This document shows, piece after piece, positions 18,304 to 26,671 of a stretch of DNA of 64,000 nucleotides; within the stretch, counting starts at the first letter, position 1, and the number at the start of each line of letters is the position of its first letter. Source of the stretch: Leucobacter ruminantium (GTDB taxonomy: Bacteria; Actinomycetota; Actinomycetes; Actinomycetales; Microbacteriaceae); NCBI RefSeq assembly GCF_017565705.1, contig NZ_JAGDYL010000013.1:1-64000 (forward strand), read 5' to 3'. Both the position numbers and the translations under genes were made by a program. Below the pieces are notes generated by a model that saw only the letters and a list, made by a program, of their open reading frames with translations, was not told the origin of the DNA and made no database searches.

Positions 18304-19167
18304 TCAGCGGGAGGGCGCCCCGAGCTGGCTCGACAGCTCCCGCGCCGCCTTCGCGGTGTATGAGCCGAGCACGTCGAGGCGGTCGCCGATGCGTGCCTTC
18401 GGGGCGCTCACGTTGACGGCTGCGACGATGCGACCCGTGAAGTCGATCACGGGGGAGGAGGCGGCGACCACGCCGCTCTCGAGTTCCTGGTCGGAGGTGG
18501 CGTAGCCGCGCTCGCGCACCGACTTCAGCTCGAGCAGCAGACTGTCGAAGTCGGTGACGGGAGCGGTGCCCGGTTCGGGCTCCGGGAGCACCGGGAAGCC
18601 GAACGGCCCGGTCTCGGGGCTCAGCGGACCGATGAGCGCGCGGTCCTGTCCGTGCGCCTCGTACCAGCGCGTGAGCGAGGTCTCGTCCCAGTCGCTCAGC
18701 AGCACGCGACCCGACGGCGTGCGCCAGGCCGCCGTCGTGCTGCCGGCCCAGCCGGTCGTGCGGACCTCGAGCGGACTGAGCTCGCTGACGAGGGTGAGCA
18801 CGTTGCCGCCCTGCAGCACGCAGAGGTGGCTGGTCTCGCGAGTGACCTGGGTCAGCCTGCGCAGGTGCGCGCGGGACGCCTGCACGAGGGCCGCCTGCGC
18901 CGTGTGCGCCGCGAGCGCGTAGAGGCGCGGGCCGAGGAAGTAGCGGAGCGAGTCGTCGTCGCGGTCGACGAGACCGGCGTCGGCGAGCGTCGCAAGCGCC
19001 CGCGAGACGGCGGCCTTGTCGCGGCCTACGATCTGGGCCACCTGAGAGACGCCGAGGCCGCCGCCGCGCAGCGACTCGGGGGAGGCGAGCGCGTCGAGCA
19101 GATCGAGATCACGCCCGAGTCCTGACGAATTGCGACGTGGCCCGGTCGGCGGTGCGGATGCGCTCAT
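18304..19167 (-). CDS. IclR-family transcriptional regulator
   Basis: DNA-binding regulator with an N-terminal winged helix (LDLLDALASPESLRGGGLGV then VAQIVGRDKAAVSRALATL, residues about 20-70) and a C-terminal IclR effector domain (GSTTAAWRTPSGRVLLSDWD, ERGYATSDQELESGVVAASS, AAVNVSAP). I place the start at the ATG at 19167 because a -35/-10 promoter positions transcription at this codon; the upstream in-frame ATG at 19200 lies within that promoter. The protein is 287 residues. It is divergent from the ABC-SDR-flavoprotein-kinase operon and is the likely local regulator, responding to its substrate or an intermediate. Confidence 0.9.
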   Translation of the reverse strand: MSASAPPTGPRRNSSGLGRDLDLLDALASPESLRGGGLGVSQVAQIVGRDKAAVSRALATLADAGLVDRDDDSLRYFLGPRLYALAAHTAQAALVQASRAHLRRLTQVTRETSHLCVLQGGNVLTLVSELSPLEVRTTGWAGSTTAAWRTPSGRVLLSDWDETSLTRWYEAHGQDRALIGPLSPETGPFGFPVLPEPEPGTAPVTDFDSLLLELKSVRERGYATSDQELESGVVAASSPVIDFTGRIVAAVNVSAPKARIGDRLDVLGSYTAKAARELSSQLGAPSR

Positions 19168-19173
19168 AACAAC

Positions 19174-19202
19174 ACGATAACGTCCCGTTTCCATATTCAC
19201 AA
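19174..19202 (-). promoter_or_regulatory. Leaderless promoter of the IclR gene (TTGTGA-17-TATCGT)
   Basis: On the minus strand TTGTGA (19202-19197) and TATCGT (19179-19174) are separated by 17 nt, and the -10 box ends 6 nt before the ATG at 19167. This is the best-formed promoter in the window and predicts a leaderless mRNA. Confidence 0.65.
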
Positions 19203-19219
19203 CTGACTATGTCTATTTG

Positions 19220-19234
19220 GCTACTCACAGTAGC
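19220..19234. promoter_or_regulatory. Inverted repeat GCTAC-N5-GTAGC, possible IclR operator
   Basis: A perfect 5 bp inverted repeat with a 5 nt spacer lies in the divergent intergenic region between the IclR gene and the ABC importer operon, about 50 bp upstream of the first permease start. Position and symmetry fit a regulator site; binding is an inference. Confidence 0.35.
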
Positions 19235-19287
19235 TTGGGTGCTGTCTCACGACGCAACGACTCAACGAAGAGAGAGGAGGCCGATCC

Positions 19288-19953
19288 TTGACCGGATTCG
19301 ATCTGGACGGGCTGACGACCTTCCTGTCGCGACGCTCCGACGACATCGTCGACCTCGTGGTCGATCACCTCGTCGTGGTGCTCATCTCCCTGGCGCTCGC
19401 CGCGGTGATCGGCATCGGCCTCGGCATCGCGGTGCGCAACCGGCGCTTCGCGCGCTCGGCCGTCATCACAGCATCGGCCGTCGCGATCACCATCCCATCC
19501 CTCGCGCTCCTCGCGCTGCTCAGCCCCGTGCTGGGCCTCGGCTGGACCCCCACGGTCGTGGCGCTCGTCTTCTACTCGCTGCTCCCGATCGTGCGCAACA
19601 CCGTCGTCGGGCTCCGCGAGGTGCCCGTATCGGTGCTCGAGGCCGCGCGGGGCGTCGGCATGGGTTCCGCCCGCGTACTGCTCACGGTGCAGCTTCCCAT
19701 CGCCTGGCCCGTGATCCTCGCGGGCGTCCGCGTCGCCGCCCAGCTCACGGTCGGCATCGCCGCTATCGCGGCCTACGTCGCGGGCCCCGGCCTCGGCGAG
19801 TACATCTTCAAGGGCCTCTCCTCGCTGGGCTCCAAGAACGCCCTCAACTACGCACTGGTCGGCACCGTCGCCGTCATCCTCCTCGCGCTCCTGCTCGACG
19901 GAATCTTCGTGCTCATCTCCCGCTTCACGACTTCAAGGGGTCTCCGTGCCTGA
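19288..19953 (+). CDS. Quaternary-amine-type ABC importer, permease 1
   Basis: Permease of the OpuB/OpuC/OsmF (QAT) family, 221 residues with five or six membrane helices and the EAA-loop EVPVSVLEAARGVGMGSARVL that docks the ATPase. Similar transporters import glycine betaine, choline, carnitine or proline betaine. The start is TTG at 19288, chosen because AGAGAGGAGG lies 7 nt upstream; the preceding ORF frames are not protein-like. The 3' end overlaps the ATPase gene by 8 bp. The operon continues with a second permease, a binding lipoprotein and then sugar-acid/polyol-type enzymes, so the real substrate may not be a betaine. Confidence 0.88.
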   Translation: MTGFDLDGLTTFLSRRSDDIVDLVVDHLVVVLISLALAAVIGIGLGIAVRNRRFARSAVITASAVAITIPSLALLALLSPVLGLGWTPTVVALVFYSLLPIVRNTVVGLREVPVSVLEAARGVGMGSARVLLTVQLPIAWPVILAGVRVAAQLTVGIAAIAAYVAGPGLGEYIFKGLSSLGSKNALNYALVGTVAVILLALLLDGIFVLISRFTTSRGLRA

Positions 19954-21010
19954 CATCTCGACGAACACCGGCATCCTCTCCGCGCTCGCCTCCCGGCAGG
20001 GCGGCGCGTCCATCGAGCTCGACCGCATCACGAAGCTCTACCCGGGCCAGACCGCCCCGGCGGTCGAGGACTTCTCGATGCGCATCGAGCCTGGCGAACT
20101 CGTCATGTTCGTCGGTCCGAGCGGCTGCGGCAAGACGACCACGATGAAGATGATCAACCGCATCATCGAGCCCACCTCCGGCTCGATCCGCATCGACGGC
20201 AACGATGTGCTCTCCCTCGACGCCAACGAGCTGCGCCGCCACATCGGCTACGTCATCCAGCAGATCGGCCTGTTCCCGCACTTCACCATCGCCGAGAACA
20301 TCGGCACCGTGCCCCGACTGCTCGGCTGGTCGAAGCAGCGCATCAAGGAGCGCGTGGAAGAACTGCTCGAGACCGTGCAGCTCGATCCCGGCGTCTTCGC
20401 GAACCGCTACCCGAGGCAGCTCTCCGGCGGTCAGCAGCAGCGCGTCGGCGTTGCCAGGGCGCTCGCCGCGGACCCGCCCGTCATGCTCATGGACGAGCCT
20501 TTCGGCGCCACCGACCCGATCACCCGCGAGCGCCTGCAGGCCGAATTCCTCCGGCTGCAGGCCGAGATCGGCAAGACGATCATCTTCGTCACGCACGACT
20601 TCGAGGAGGCGATCCGCATGGGCGACCGCATCGCGGTGCTCAGCGAGCGCAGCCGCATCGAGCAGTTCGACACCCCGGCCAACATCCTCAAGAACCCGGC
20701 CAACGACTACGTCTCCTCCTTCATCGGCGAGGGCGCGGCGCTCAAGCGCCTCGCGCTCATCCCGTCGGGAGACGCCCCGCTGGGCCCCGTCGATGCCTCG
20801 GCGCCCGCCTCGACCGTGGCCTCGACCGACTCGCTCCGAGAAGCGCTCGATCACCTCGTGTTCACCGGCGCGCCGCGCATCAACGTGACCGAGGGTGACC
20901 GGGCCGTCGGATCCCTCGACTACGCGGCCATCTCCTCCGTGCTCGGTGCCGAGGCGCCCCGCAGCGCGGCGCGGACCGCGGGAACCGCGGCAGCGGAAGG
21001 CCGGCCATGA
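19946..21010 (+). CDS. Quaternary-amine-type ABC importer, ATPase
   Basis: ATP-binding subunit of the OpuCA type, 354 residues. Walker A GPSGCGKTT at about residues 57-65, signature LSGGQQQRVG near 157, Walker B VMLMDEPFGATDP near 175 and switch His in FVTHDFEEA are intact. The C-terminal region (about 255-340) retains one CBS-like unit (SLREALDHLVFTGAPRINVTE) and then an Ala-rich tail, shorter than the paired CBS domains that sense ionic strength in osmoregulated OpuA/OpuC. This points away from a simple osmotic role. GTG start overlaps the upstream permease; the stop overlaps the downstream permease as ATGA. Confidence 0.92.
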   Translation: MPDISTNTGILSALASRQGGASIELDRITKLYPGQTAPAVEDFSMRIEPGELVMFVGPSGCGKTTTMKMINRIIEPTSGSIRIDGNDVLSLDANELRRHIGYVIQQIGLFPHFTIAENIGTVPRLLGWSKQRIKERVEELLETVQLDPGVFANRYPRQLSGGQQQRVGVARALAADPPVMLMDEPFGATDPITRERLQAEFLRLQAEIGKTIIFVTHDFEEAIRMGDRIAVLSERSRIEQFDTPANILKNPANDYVSSFIGEGAALKRLALIPSGDAPLGPVDASAPASTVASTDSLREALDHLVFTGAPRINVTEGDRAVGSLDYAAISSVLGAEAPRSAARTAGTAAAEGRP

Positions 21011-21804
21011 CGACGCAGCAGATCACGCCGTCGCCGACGATGGCGATCCCGAACCCCGCGCCGCCCCGCCGTCCGGGGCGCGCCGGGGGCATCGTGAAGC
21101 GCTGCCTCCCGCTGATCGTGGTCGCGGGCGTGCTGCTGCTCACGCTCCTGTGGGTCTCCGTGCTCGACCTCGACTCGATCGAGTCGCGCACACTCAACGC
21201 CGACTACATCTCCCGGCGCATCGGGGAGCACCTCGTGCTCTCCATCTGCGCCTCCGTGCTCGTCGCGGTGCTCGCCATCCCGGCAGGGATCGCCGTGAGC
21301 CGGTCGAAGTCGCGCGTGTTCAACGGCATCATCGTGGGCATCGCGAACATCGGCCAGGCGACGCCGGCCATCGGCGTCGTGATCCTGCTCGCCATCCTCT
21401 GGAAGACCGGTTTCGCGACCGCGCTCGTGGCGCTCGTCGTCTATTCCTTCCTGCCCGTGCTGCGCAACACGATCACTGGTCTGCAGCAGGTGGATGCGAG
21501 CGTGAAGGAGTCCGCGCGGGGCATGGGCATGACCCCCGGACAGGTGCTGCGCCGCATCGAGCTGTCCCTCGCCTCGCCCGTGATCGTCGCGGGCCTGCGC
21601 ACCGCCCTCGTCTTCGCGGTCGGCGTGGCCACCGTCGCCACCTTCATCAACGCGGGCGGCCTCGGCGACATGATCGTCAACGGTCTCAAGCTGCAGCGCT
21701 ACCCGGTGCTCGTCGTGGGAGCCGTGCTCGTCGCCTCGATCGCTGTGCTCATCGACTGGGCCGCGGGGCTCGTCGAAGACATCCTCAAGCCGCGCGGCGC
21801 ATAG
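21007..21804 (+). CDS. Quaternary-amine-type ABC importer, permease 2
   Basis: Second permease of the importer, 265 residues, with an N-terminal Pro-rich cytoplasmic extension, a first helix at about residues 33-53, and the EAA-loop QVDASVKESARGMGMTPGQVL. ANIGQATPAIGVVILLAIL and the GLGDMIVNGL loop are typical of the OpuB family. Two different permeases with one ATPase and one binding protein is the normal four-gene composition. Starts with ATG inside the ATPase stop codon. Confidence 0.9.
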   Translation: MTTQQITPSPTMAIPNPAPPRRPGRAGGIVKRCLPLIVVAGVLLLTLLWVSVLDLDSIESRTLNADYISRRIGEHLVLSICASVLVAVLAIPAGIAVSRSKSRVFNGIIVGIANIGQATPAIGVVILLAILWKTGFATALVALVVYSFLPVLRNTITGLQQVDASVKESARGMGMTPGQVLRRIELSLASPVIVAGLRTALVFAVGVATVATFINAGGLGDMIVNGLKLQRYPVLVVGAVLVASIAVLIDWAAGLVEDILKPRGA

Positions 21805-21840
21805 CCGCAGGCACCCCCGAACACACGAAAGGCACTCACC

Positions 21841-22782
21841 ATGCAGAAACGAAAGATGGCGCTCGCCGCCTTCGCCGCGCTCGCGGCTGGATCCCTCGCC
21901 CTGACCGGTTGCTCCGGCGGCGGAGGAGGAAGCGCGGACGGCGGCGACGAGCTGAGCGGTCTCACCGGCGAGATCGGCGCGAAGGACTTCTCGGAGCAGT
22001 ACATCCTCGCCCACCTGACGACCGAACTGCTGAACGCGCACGGCGCCGACCTCAAGGCCAACACGAAGCTCGTCGGCTCGGCGAACACCCGCCAGGCGCT
22101 CGAGAACGACCAGTTCGTCGGCTACTGGGAGTACACCGGCACCGGTTGGATCACCTACCTCGGCAACACCGAGCCCGTGCAGGGCGAGGAAGCGCAGTTC
22201 GACGCGGTCAAGGAGGCCGACGCCGAGGCCAACGGCATCGCCTGGCTCGACCCGGCAGGCTTCAACAACACCTACGCCTTCGCGATCCGCGAGAGCGAGG
22301 CCGACAAGCTCGGCGTCAAGACCCTGAGCGACGTCGCCGCACTGCCCGAGGCCGACCAGACCTTCTGCATCGAGAGCGAGTTCTCGACGCGCGACGACGG
22401 TTGGCCCGGCCTCAAGGCCGCCTACGGCTTCCAGGCGCCCGAGTCGAACGTGACCATGCTCGACACCGGCGTCATCTACACGGCCGCCGAGAAGGGCGAT
22501 GACTGCAACTTCGGCGAGGTCTTCCAGACCGACGGACGCATTCCCGCCCTGAACCTCGTGGTGATGGAGGACGACAAGCAGTTCTTCCCGAGCTACCAGG
22601 GCGCGTTCACCCTCAAGCAGGAGACCCTCGACGAGTACCCCGAGATCGCCGACATCATCGGGGTCGTGAGCGAGAAGCTCACCACCGAGGTGATGCAGGA
22701 GCTCAACGCGAAGGTCGACGTCGACGGCGAGGATCCGCAGGACGTGGCCCTCGACTGGCTCGAAGAAGAAGGCCTGATCTGA
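21841..22782 (+). CDS. Quaternary-amine-type ABC importer, substrate-binding lipoprotein
   Basis: Extracellular lipid-anchored binding protein of the OpuAC/ProX family, 313 residues. The signal peptide ends in the lipobox LTGC (Cys near residue 22), followed by a Gly-rich linker. The start of the mature domain EIGAKDFSEQYILAHLTTELL and WEYTGTGWITYLGNT are diagnostic for the family, and the C-terminus LDWLEEEGLI matches too. Known members bind quaternary amines through aromatic cages; here only a few Trp/Tyr/Phe positions are evident by eye, so ligand identity is open. A stem-loop follows the stop codon. Confidence 0.9.
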   Translation: MQKRKMALAAFAALAAGSLALTGCSGGGGGSADGGDELSGLTGEIGAKDFSEQYILAHLTTELLNAHGADLKANTKLVGSANTRQALENDQFVGYWEYTGTGWITYLGNTEPVQGEEAQFDAVKEADAEANGIAWLDPAGFNNTYAFAIRESEADKLGVKTLSDVAALPEADQTFCIESEFSTRDDGWPGLKAAYGFQAPESNVTMLDTGVIYTAAEKGDDCNFGEVFQTDGRIPALNLVVMEDDKQFFPSYQGAFTLKQETLDEYPEIADIIGVVSEKLTTEVMQELNAKVDVDGEDPQDVALDWLEEEGLI

Positions 22783-22796
22783 CGATCGTCCGTCCC

Positions 22797-22820
22797 GGGG
22801 GCGGCGAGCCCGCCGCCCCC
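22797..22820 (+). terminator. Stem-loop after binding-protein gene (attenuator or mRNA stabiliser)
   Basis: GGGGGCGGC and GCCGCCCCC form a 9 bp all-GC stem with a 6 nt loop, 14 bp after the lipoprotein stop codon and 23 bp before the next gene. There is no U-run, so it more likely lowers read-through or protects upstream mRNA, giving more binding protein than downstream enzymes. Confidence 0.5.
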
Positions 22821-22843
22821 GTCGTCACTCCTAAGGAACGACA

Positions 22844-23620
22844 GTGAACATCACCGATTTCTCCCTCGACTGCTTCTCGCTCGCCGGGAAGCGGGCCATC
22901 GTGACGGGGGGGAACACCGGCCTGGGCCAGGCCTTCACACTCGCACTGGCGAAGGCGGGTGCCGACGTCTACGTGCCCGGGCTCTTCGACGACGGCGGCG
23001 AGACCGCACGGCTCGTGCGCGCGGAGGGCCGCGAGTACGCCGAACTCGAGATCGACATCACCGCGCCCGGGGCGCCGGCCCGAGCCGTCGAGCACTGCGT
23101 CGACACGCTCGGCGGGCTCGACATCCTCGTCAACTCGGCGGGCATCAGCCGCATCGCCGACGTCGAGCACTTCGGCCGCGAGCAGTGGGATCCCATGGTC
23201 GCCGTGAACCTGACCGCCGCGTTCGAGATGGGCCACGAGGCCGCGAAGCGCATGATCCCTCGGGGGTCGGGCAAGATCATCAACATCGCCTCGCTGTTCG
23301 CCTTCCTCGGCGGCCTCGGCTCACCCGCCTACGCGGCCACGAAGCACGGCATCGTGGGCTTCACCAAGGCCTATGCCGACGAGCTCGGAGAGCACGGCAT
23401 CCAGGTCAACGCGATCGCCCCCGGCTACTTCGCGACCCCCATCACCACCGACACGCGCAGCGACCCCGAGCGCAATCGCCGCGTCATCGAGCACACCCCG
23501 GCCGGGCGCTGGGGCGACGTCGCCGACCTCATGGGCGCGACCGTCTTCCTCGCGAGCCGCGCCTCCGATTTCGTCAACGGGCACGTGCTCACCGTCGACG
23601 GCGGTTACCGCGTGCGCTGA
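22844..23620 (+). CDS. Short-chain dehydrogenase, KduD/YgcW-like
   Basis: NAD(P)-dependent oxidoreductase of the classical SDR family, 258 residues. Cofactor motif TGGNTGLGQA (about residues 21-30), NSAG structural motif, catalytic Ser in NIASLFAF and the YAATK active-site Tyr/Lys pair are present; the C-terminus NGHVLTVDGGYRVR is standard. Overall it resembles 2-deoxy-D-gluconate 3-dehydrogenase (KduD) and E. coli YgcW (261 residues). The GTG start has AAGGAA upstream. It is followed by a YgcU-like flavoprotein and a YgcE-like kinase, the same trio as in E. coli, which suggests oxidation of a polyol or sugar acid taken up by the ABC importer. Confidence 0.85.
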   Translation: MNITDFSLDCFSLAGKRAIVTGGNTGLGQAFTLALAKAGADVYVPGLFDDGGETARLVRAEGREYAELEIDITAPGAPARAVEHCVDTLGGLDILVNSAGISRIADVEHFGREQWDPMVAVNLTAAFEMGHEAAKRMIPRGSGKIINIASLFAFLGGLGSPAYAATKHGIVGFTKAYADELGEHGIQVNAIAPGYFATPITTDTRSDPERNRRVIEHTPAGRWGDVADLMGATVFLASRASDFVNGHVLTVDGGYRVR

Positions 23621-23693
23621 GCAGCGCGGATCCCTCGCCCTCCTCACACCAGACCATACCCACGACCGCACAGAACAGGACCCCCTCACTCTC

Positions 23694-25154
23694 ATGGTTA
23701 CATCGCGTTCGAGCCTCGACCGAGCCGAGATCGTCTCCCGACTGCAGGCGCTGCTCGGAGCCGAGCAGATCGTCACCGACGAGCAGGAACTGCGCGAGGC
23801 GAGCGTTGACCGCTTCAAGAAGTACACGGCCGTGCACGGCATCTTCGACGGGCCGATCCCGGCCGCCATCGTGAACGCTCGTTCGACCGAGGACGTCGCG
23901 GCCGTGCTCGCCTTCGCCGACGAGCACCTCATCAACGTCGTGCCCCGTACCGGACGCACCGCGACCGAGGGCGGCCTCGAGACGGTCGTGGAGGACACCA
24001 TCGTGCTCGACGGCTCCGCCATGAACCGCATCGTCGAGATCGACCCGGTCGACATGATGGCGACCGTGCAGTGCGGCGTGCCGCTGCAGGTGCTCGAGGA
24101 CGAGCTGCGGGCGCAGGGCCTCACAACCGGCCACTCGCCGCAGTCGAAGCCGATCGCGCAGATGGGCGGGCTCGTCGCCACGCGCTCCATCGGTCAGTTC
24201 TCGACCCTCTACGGCGGCATCGAGGACATGGTCGTGGGACTCGAGGCCGTATTCCCCGGCGGGCATACGAGCCGCGTCAAGAACGTGCCGCGGCGGGCGG
24301 CGGGCCCGGACATCCGACACATCGTCATCGGCAACGAGGGTGCGCTCTGCTTCATCACCGAGGTGACGGTCAAGATCTTCAAGTACCAGCCCGAGAACCT
24401 GCGCTTCCTGGGGTACCTCGTCGATTCGCTTCCCGCCGGAGTCGACGGCCTGCGACGCATCATCGTCGAGGGCTACCGCCCTTCGGTCGCACGTGCCTAC
24501 TCCGAGGAGGACGCGGCGCAGCACTTCTCGCATTTCGCCGGCGGACGCGCCGTGGTGGTCGTCGTCGCCGAGGGACCGAAGGGTGTGGCCGACGCCACGG
24601 CCGCGGGGGTCGAGGAGATCTTCGCAGGCATTCCCCACGAGAAGGTCGACCCGGCGCTCATCGAGCAGTGGTTCGAGAACCTCAACTGGGGGCAGGACAA
24701 GATCGACGCCGAGAAGCGGGAGATGCTCGAGAAGGCCCACCTCGGCTACACGACCGAGGTGTCGATCGACTGGTCGGGAGTGAAGGAGCTGTTCGAATCG
24801 GTCATGCGCCGCGTGCGCACCGAGTTCCCGCGCGCAGCGGACATCACGATGCTCGGAGCGCATTCCTCGCACAGCTACCAGACCGGTACGAACCTCTACT
24901 TCGTCTACGACTACGACATCGACTGCGAGCCCCGCGCCGAGATCGCCGAGTACCACGAGCCCATCAACGCCATCGTGGTGGAGGAGGCGCTGCGCCTCGG
25001 CGGCTCCATGGTGCACCATCACGGCATCGGCAAGTACCGTACGCCGTGGACCCTGGAGGAGCACGGCACCGCATACCCGCTGCTCGAGACGCTGAAGCGC
25101 GGCTTCGACCCCAACGGGATCATGAACAGGGGCACCGTCTTCCCGCTCGCGTGA
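23694..25154 (+). CDS. FAD-linked oxidoreductase, AGPS/YgcU-like
   Basis: Flavoprotein of the VAO/PCMH superfamily, 486 residues from the ATG at 23694. The FAD-binding stretch PRTGRTATEGGLE (near residue 84) and STLYGGIEDMVVGLEAVFPGG match the alkyl-dihydroxyacetonephosphate synthase (AGPS) subfamily, as do SHSYQTGTNLYFVYD and the catalytic histidine cluster HHHGIGKYR near residue 441. E. coli YgcU (484 residues) is the closest named relative I know. The open frame runs further 5' but that part overlaps the SDR gene. Its neighbours, an SDR and an FGGY kinase, point to a small polyol or keto-sugar substrate. Real substrate and electron acceptor are unknown. Confidence 0.85.
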   Translation: MVTSRSSLDRAEIVSRLQALLGAEQIVTDEQELREASVDRFKKYTAVHGIFDGPIPAAIVNARSTEDVAAVLAFADEHLINVVPRTGRTATEGGLETVVEDTIVLDGSAMNRIVEIDPVDMMATVQCGVPLQVLEDELRAQGLTTGHSPQSKPIAQMGGLVATRSIGQFSTLYGGIEDMVVGLEAVFPGGHTSRVKNVPRRAAGPDIRHIVIGNEGALCFITEVTVKIFKYQPENLRFLGYLVDSLPAGVDGLRRIIVEGYRPSVARAYSEEDAAQHFSHFAGGRAVVVVVAEGPKGVADATAAGVEEIFAGIPHEKVDPALIEQWFENLNWGQDKIDAEKREMLEKAHLGYTTEVSIDWSGVKELFESVMRRVRTEFPRAADITMLGAHSSHSYQTGTNLYFVYDYDIDCEPRAEIAEYHEPINAIVVEEALRLGGSMVHHHGIGKYRTPWTLEEHGTAYPLLETLKRGFDPNGIMNRGTVFPLA

Positions 25155-25220
25155 GGCGCGGCCCCATCGGGTCGTTCGCAGACCCCCGTCCCCCGCACAC
25201 CGCCCCGGAAGGGATCGCCG

Positions 25221-26603
25221 ATGACCGACTACGTGATCGCAGTGGACAACGGCTCGCAGAGCACCAAGGTGTCGATCGTCGACGCCCACGGCACGGTGCA
25301 CGCGAGCGCGCGCGCCGCGTTGCGGCCGTACGGCTCTCCGGCCCCCGGGCGCTGGGAGCACCCGGACGACGACCTGTGGACATCGGTCGTCGCCGCCCTG
25401 CGCGGCGCGCTCGATCGCTTCGGGGGCGACCCCTCCGAGATCCGCGCGCTGGGGCTCTGCACGATCCGCTTCTGCCGTGCGGTGCTGCGCGCCGACGGGA
25501 CGCTCGCGCAGCCGATCATGAGCTGGATGGACGAGCGCGTCTCGAAGCCCTTCGTCGCCGAGAGCGACGACGCGAGATACGTCACGACCTCCTCCGGCTA
25601 CATCGCCCACCGCCTCACCGGGCGGCGGCGCGATGCGGCCGGCAGCACCCAGGGTCTCTGGCCGGTCGACGCCGACACCTGGGACTGGAGCAGGGATCCC
25701 TCGGCGTATGCCCGAACCGGAATGCTCCCGGAGATGCTCTTCGAGCTCGTGCCGCCCGGAGGGACCCTGGGCGAGGTCACGCAGGAGGCGGCGGAGCTCA
25801 CCGGCCTGCCGGTCGGCTTGCCCGTCGTCGCGACCTCGAACGACAAGGCCGTGGAGGCGCTCGGGGCCGGATTGCGCGAGGACGGAGAAGCGCTGCTCTC
25901 TCTCGGCACCTACGTCGCGGCGATGACGGTGGGCTCCGGTGCGGAGGCCTCGGAGGGCGCCTACTGGACCAACTTCGGCGCCGAGCCCGGCCGCTATCTC
26001 TACGAGAGCGACGGGGTGCGCCGCGGCATGTGGACCGTCAGCTGGTACCGCGACCTCGTCTCGGGGGGAGGCGCGATCTCCGAGCACGAACTCGGCCTGG
26101 GGGCTGAGGAGGTGCCCATCGGCTCGGGCGGGCTCGTCGTGGGTCTCGACTGGCTGGCACCGAGTGAGGCGCCCGAACGCCGCGGTGCGATCGTCGGCTT
26201 CGACGGCACGCAGGGCACCTTCCACGTCTACCGCGCCATCCTCGAGGCCCTCGCCATCGCGTCATCGGAGGGGGCCGAACGCACCTTCGCCGCGCTCGGG
26301 CGCGAGCTCGAAGAGCTCGTGGTGACCGGCGGGGGAGCGGTGTCCGAGCTCATGCTGCGGATCCTGGCGGCCGTCTACGATGCGCCCGTCAGGCGCCCCG
26401 CGGCGACCGACGCGGCAGGCACGGGCGCCGCCATCTGCGCGGCCGTCGCTGCCGGTATCCACCCCGACTTCGACTCCGCGGTGACGGCGATGGTGCGCAC
26501 CGACCTCCGCGTCTACCCCGACCCCGAGTGGGTCGCCGCCTACAGCGGCCTGCGCGAGCGCTACCGCAGCTTGCTGCCCCGCATCCACGCGATCTACGCG
26601 TGA
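25221..26603 (+). CDS. FGGY-family carbohydrate kinase, YgcE-like
   Basis: Sugar or polyol kinase of 460 residues. The N-terminal phosphate loop AVDNGSQSTKV (residues 7-17), the middle SNDKAVEALGAG segment with the catalytic Asp, and the C-terminal VVTGGGAVSELMLRILA (adenosine-binding) are intact. The sequence WMDERVSKPF and general shape are nearer to YgcE-type kinases than to xylulokinase or glycerol kinase. It is the last gene of the IclR-controlled operon and would phosphorylate the keto-product made by the two upstream oxidoreductases, but which one is unknown. Confidence 0.85.
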   Translation: MTDYVIAVDNGSQSTKVSIVDAHGTVHASARAALRPYGSPAPGRWEHPDDDLWTSVVAALRGALDRFGGDPSEIRALGLCTIRFCRAVLRADGTLAQPIMSWMDERVSKPFVAESDDARYVTTSSGYIAHRLTGRRRDAAGSTQGLWPVDADTWDWSRDPSAYARTGMLPEMLFELVPPGGTLGEVTQEAAELTGLPVGLPVVATSNDKAVEALGAGLREDGEALLSLGTYVAAMTVGSGAEASEGAYWTNFGAEPGRYLYESDGVRRGMWTVSWYRDLVSGGGAISEHELGLGAEEVPIGSGGLVVGLDWLAPSEAPERRGAIVGFDGTQGTFHVYRAILEALAIASSEGAERTFAALGRELEELVVTGGGAVSELMLRILAAVYDAPVRRPAATDAAGTGAAICAAVAAGIHPDFDSAVTAMVRTDLRVYPDPEWVAAYSGLRERYRSLLPRIHAIYA

Positions 26604-26624
26604 GTCGAACCCCGGATGTCCTGG

Positions 26625-26663
26625 GTTTCGACTCCCTCGTGCCTCGGTCGCTCAACCGACGCA
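26625..26663. repeat. Intergenic repeat, GGTTTCGACTC...CTCAACC half-element
   Basis: The spacer between two convergent genes contains GGTTTCGACTCCCTCG followed by GTCGCTCAACC, one arm of the palindromic family described at 41819-41958. No gene fits here. Confidence 0.55.
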
Positions 26664-26671
26664 CGGAGCAG

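Noticed and set aside
19946-22782. Simple osmoprotectant importer as full explanation for the QAT ABC genes
   Set aside because: The ATPase lacks a full pair of CBS domains and the operon continues with sugar/polyol-type oxidoreductases and a kinase, so a purely osmotic role is not the best reading.
23589-26225. Long minus-strand frame (878 codons) opposite the flavoprotein and kinase genes
   Set aside because: Composition is that of a GC-rich antisense shadow (His/Arg/Asp/Val-rich, no domain), while the plus strand holds clear enzymes.
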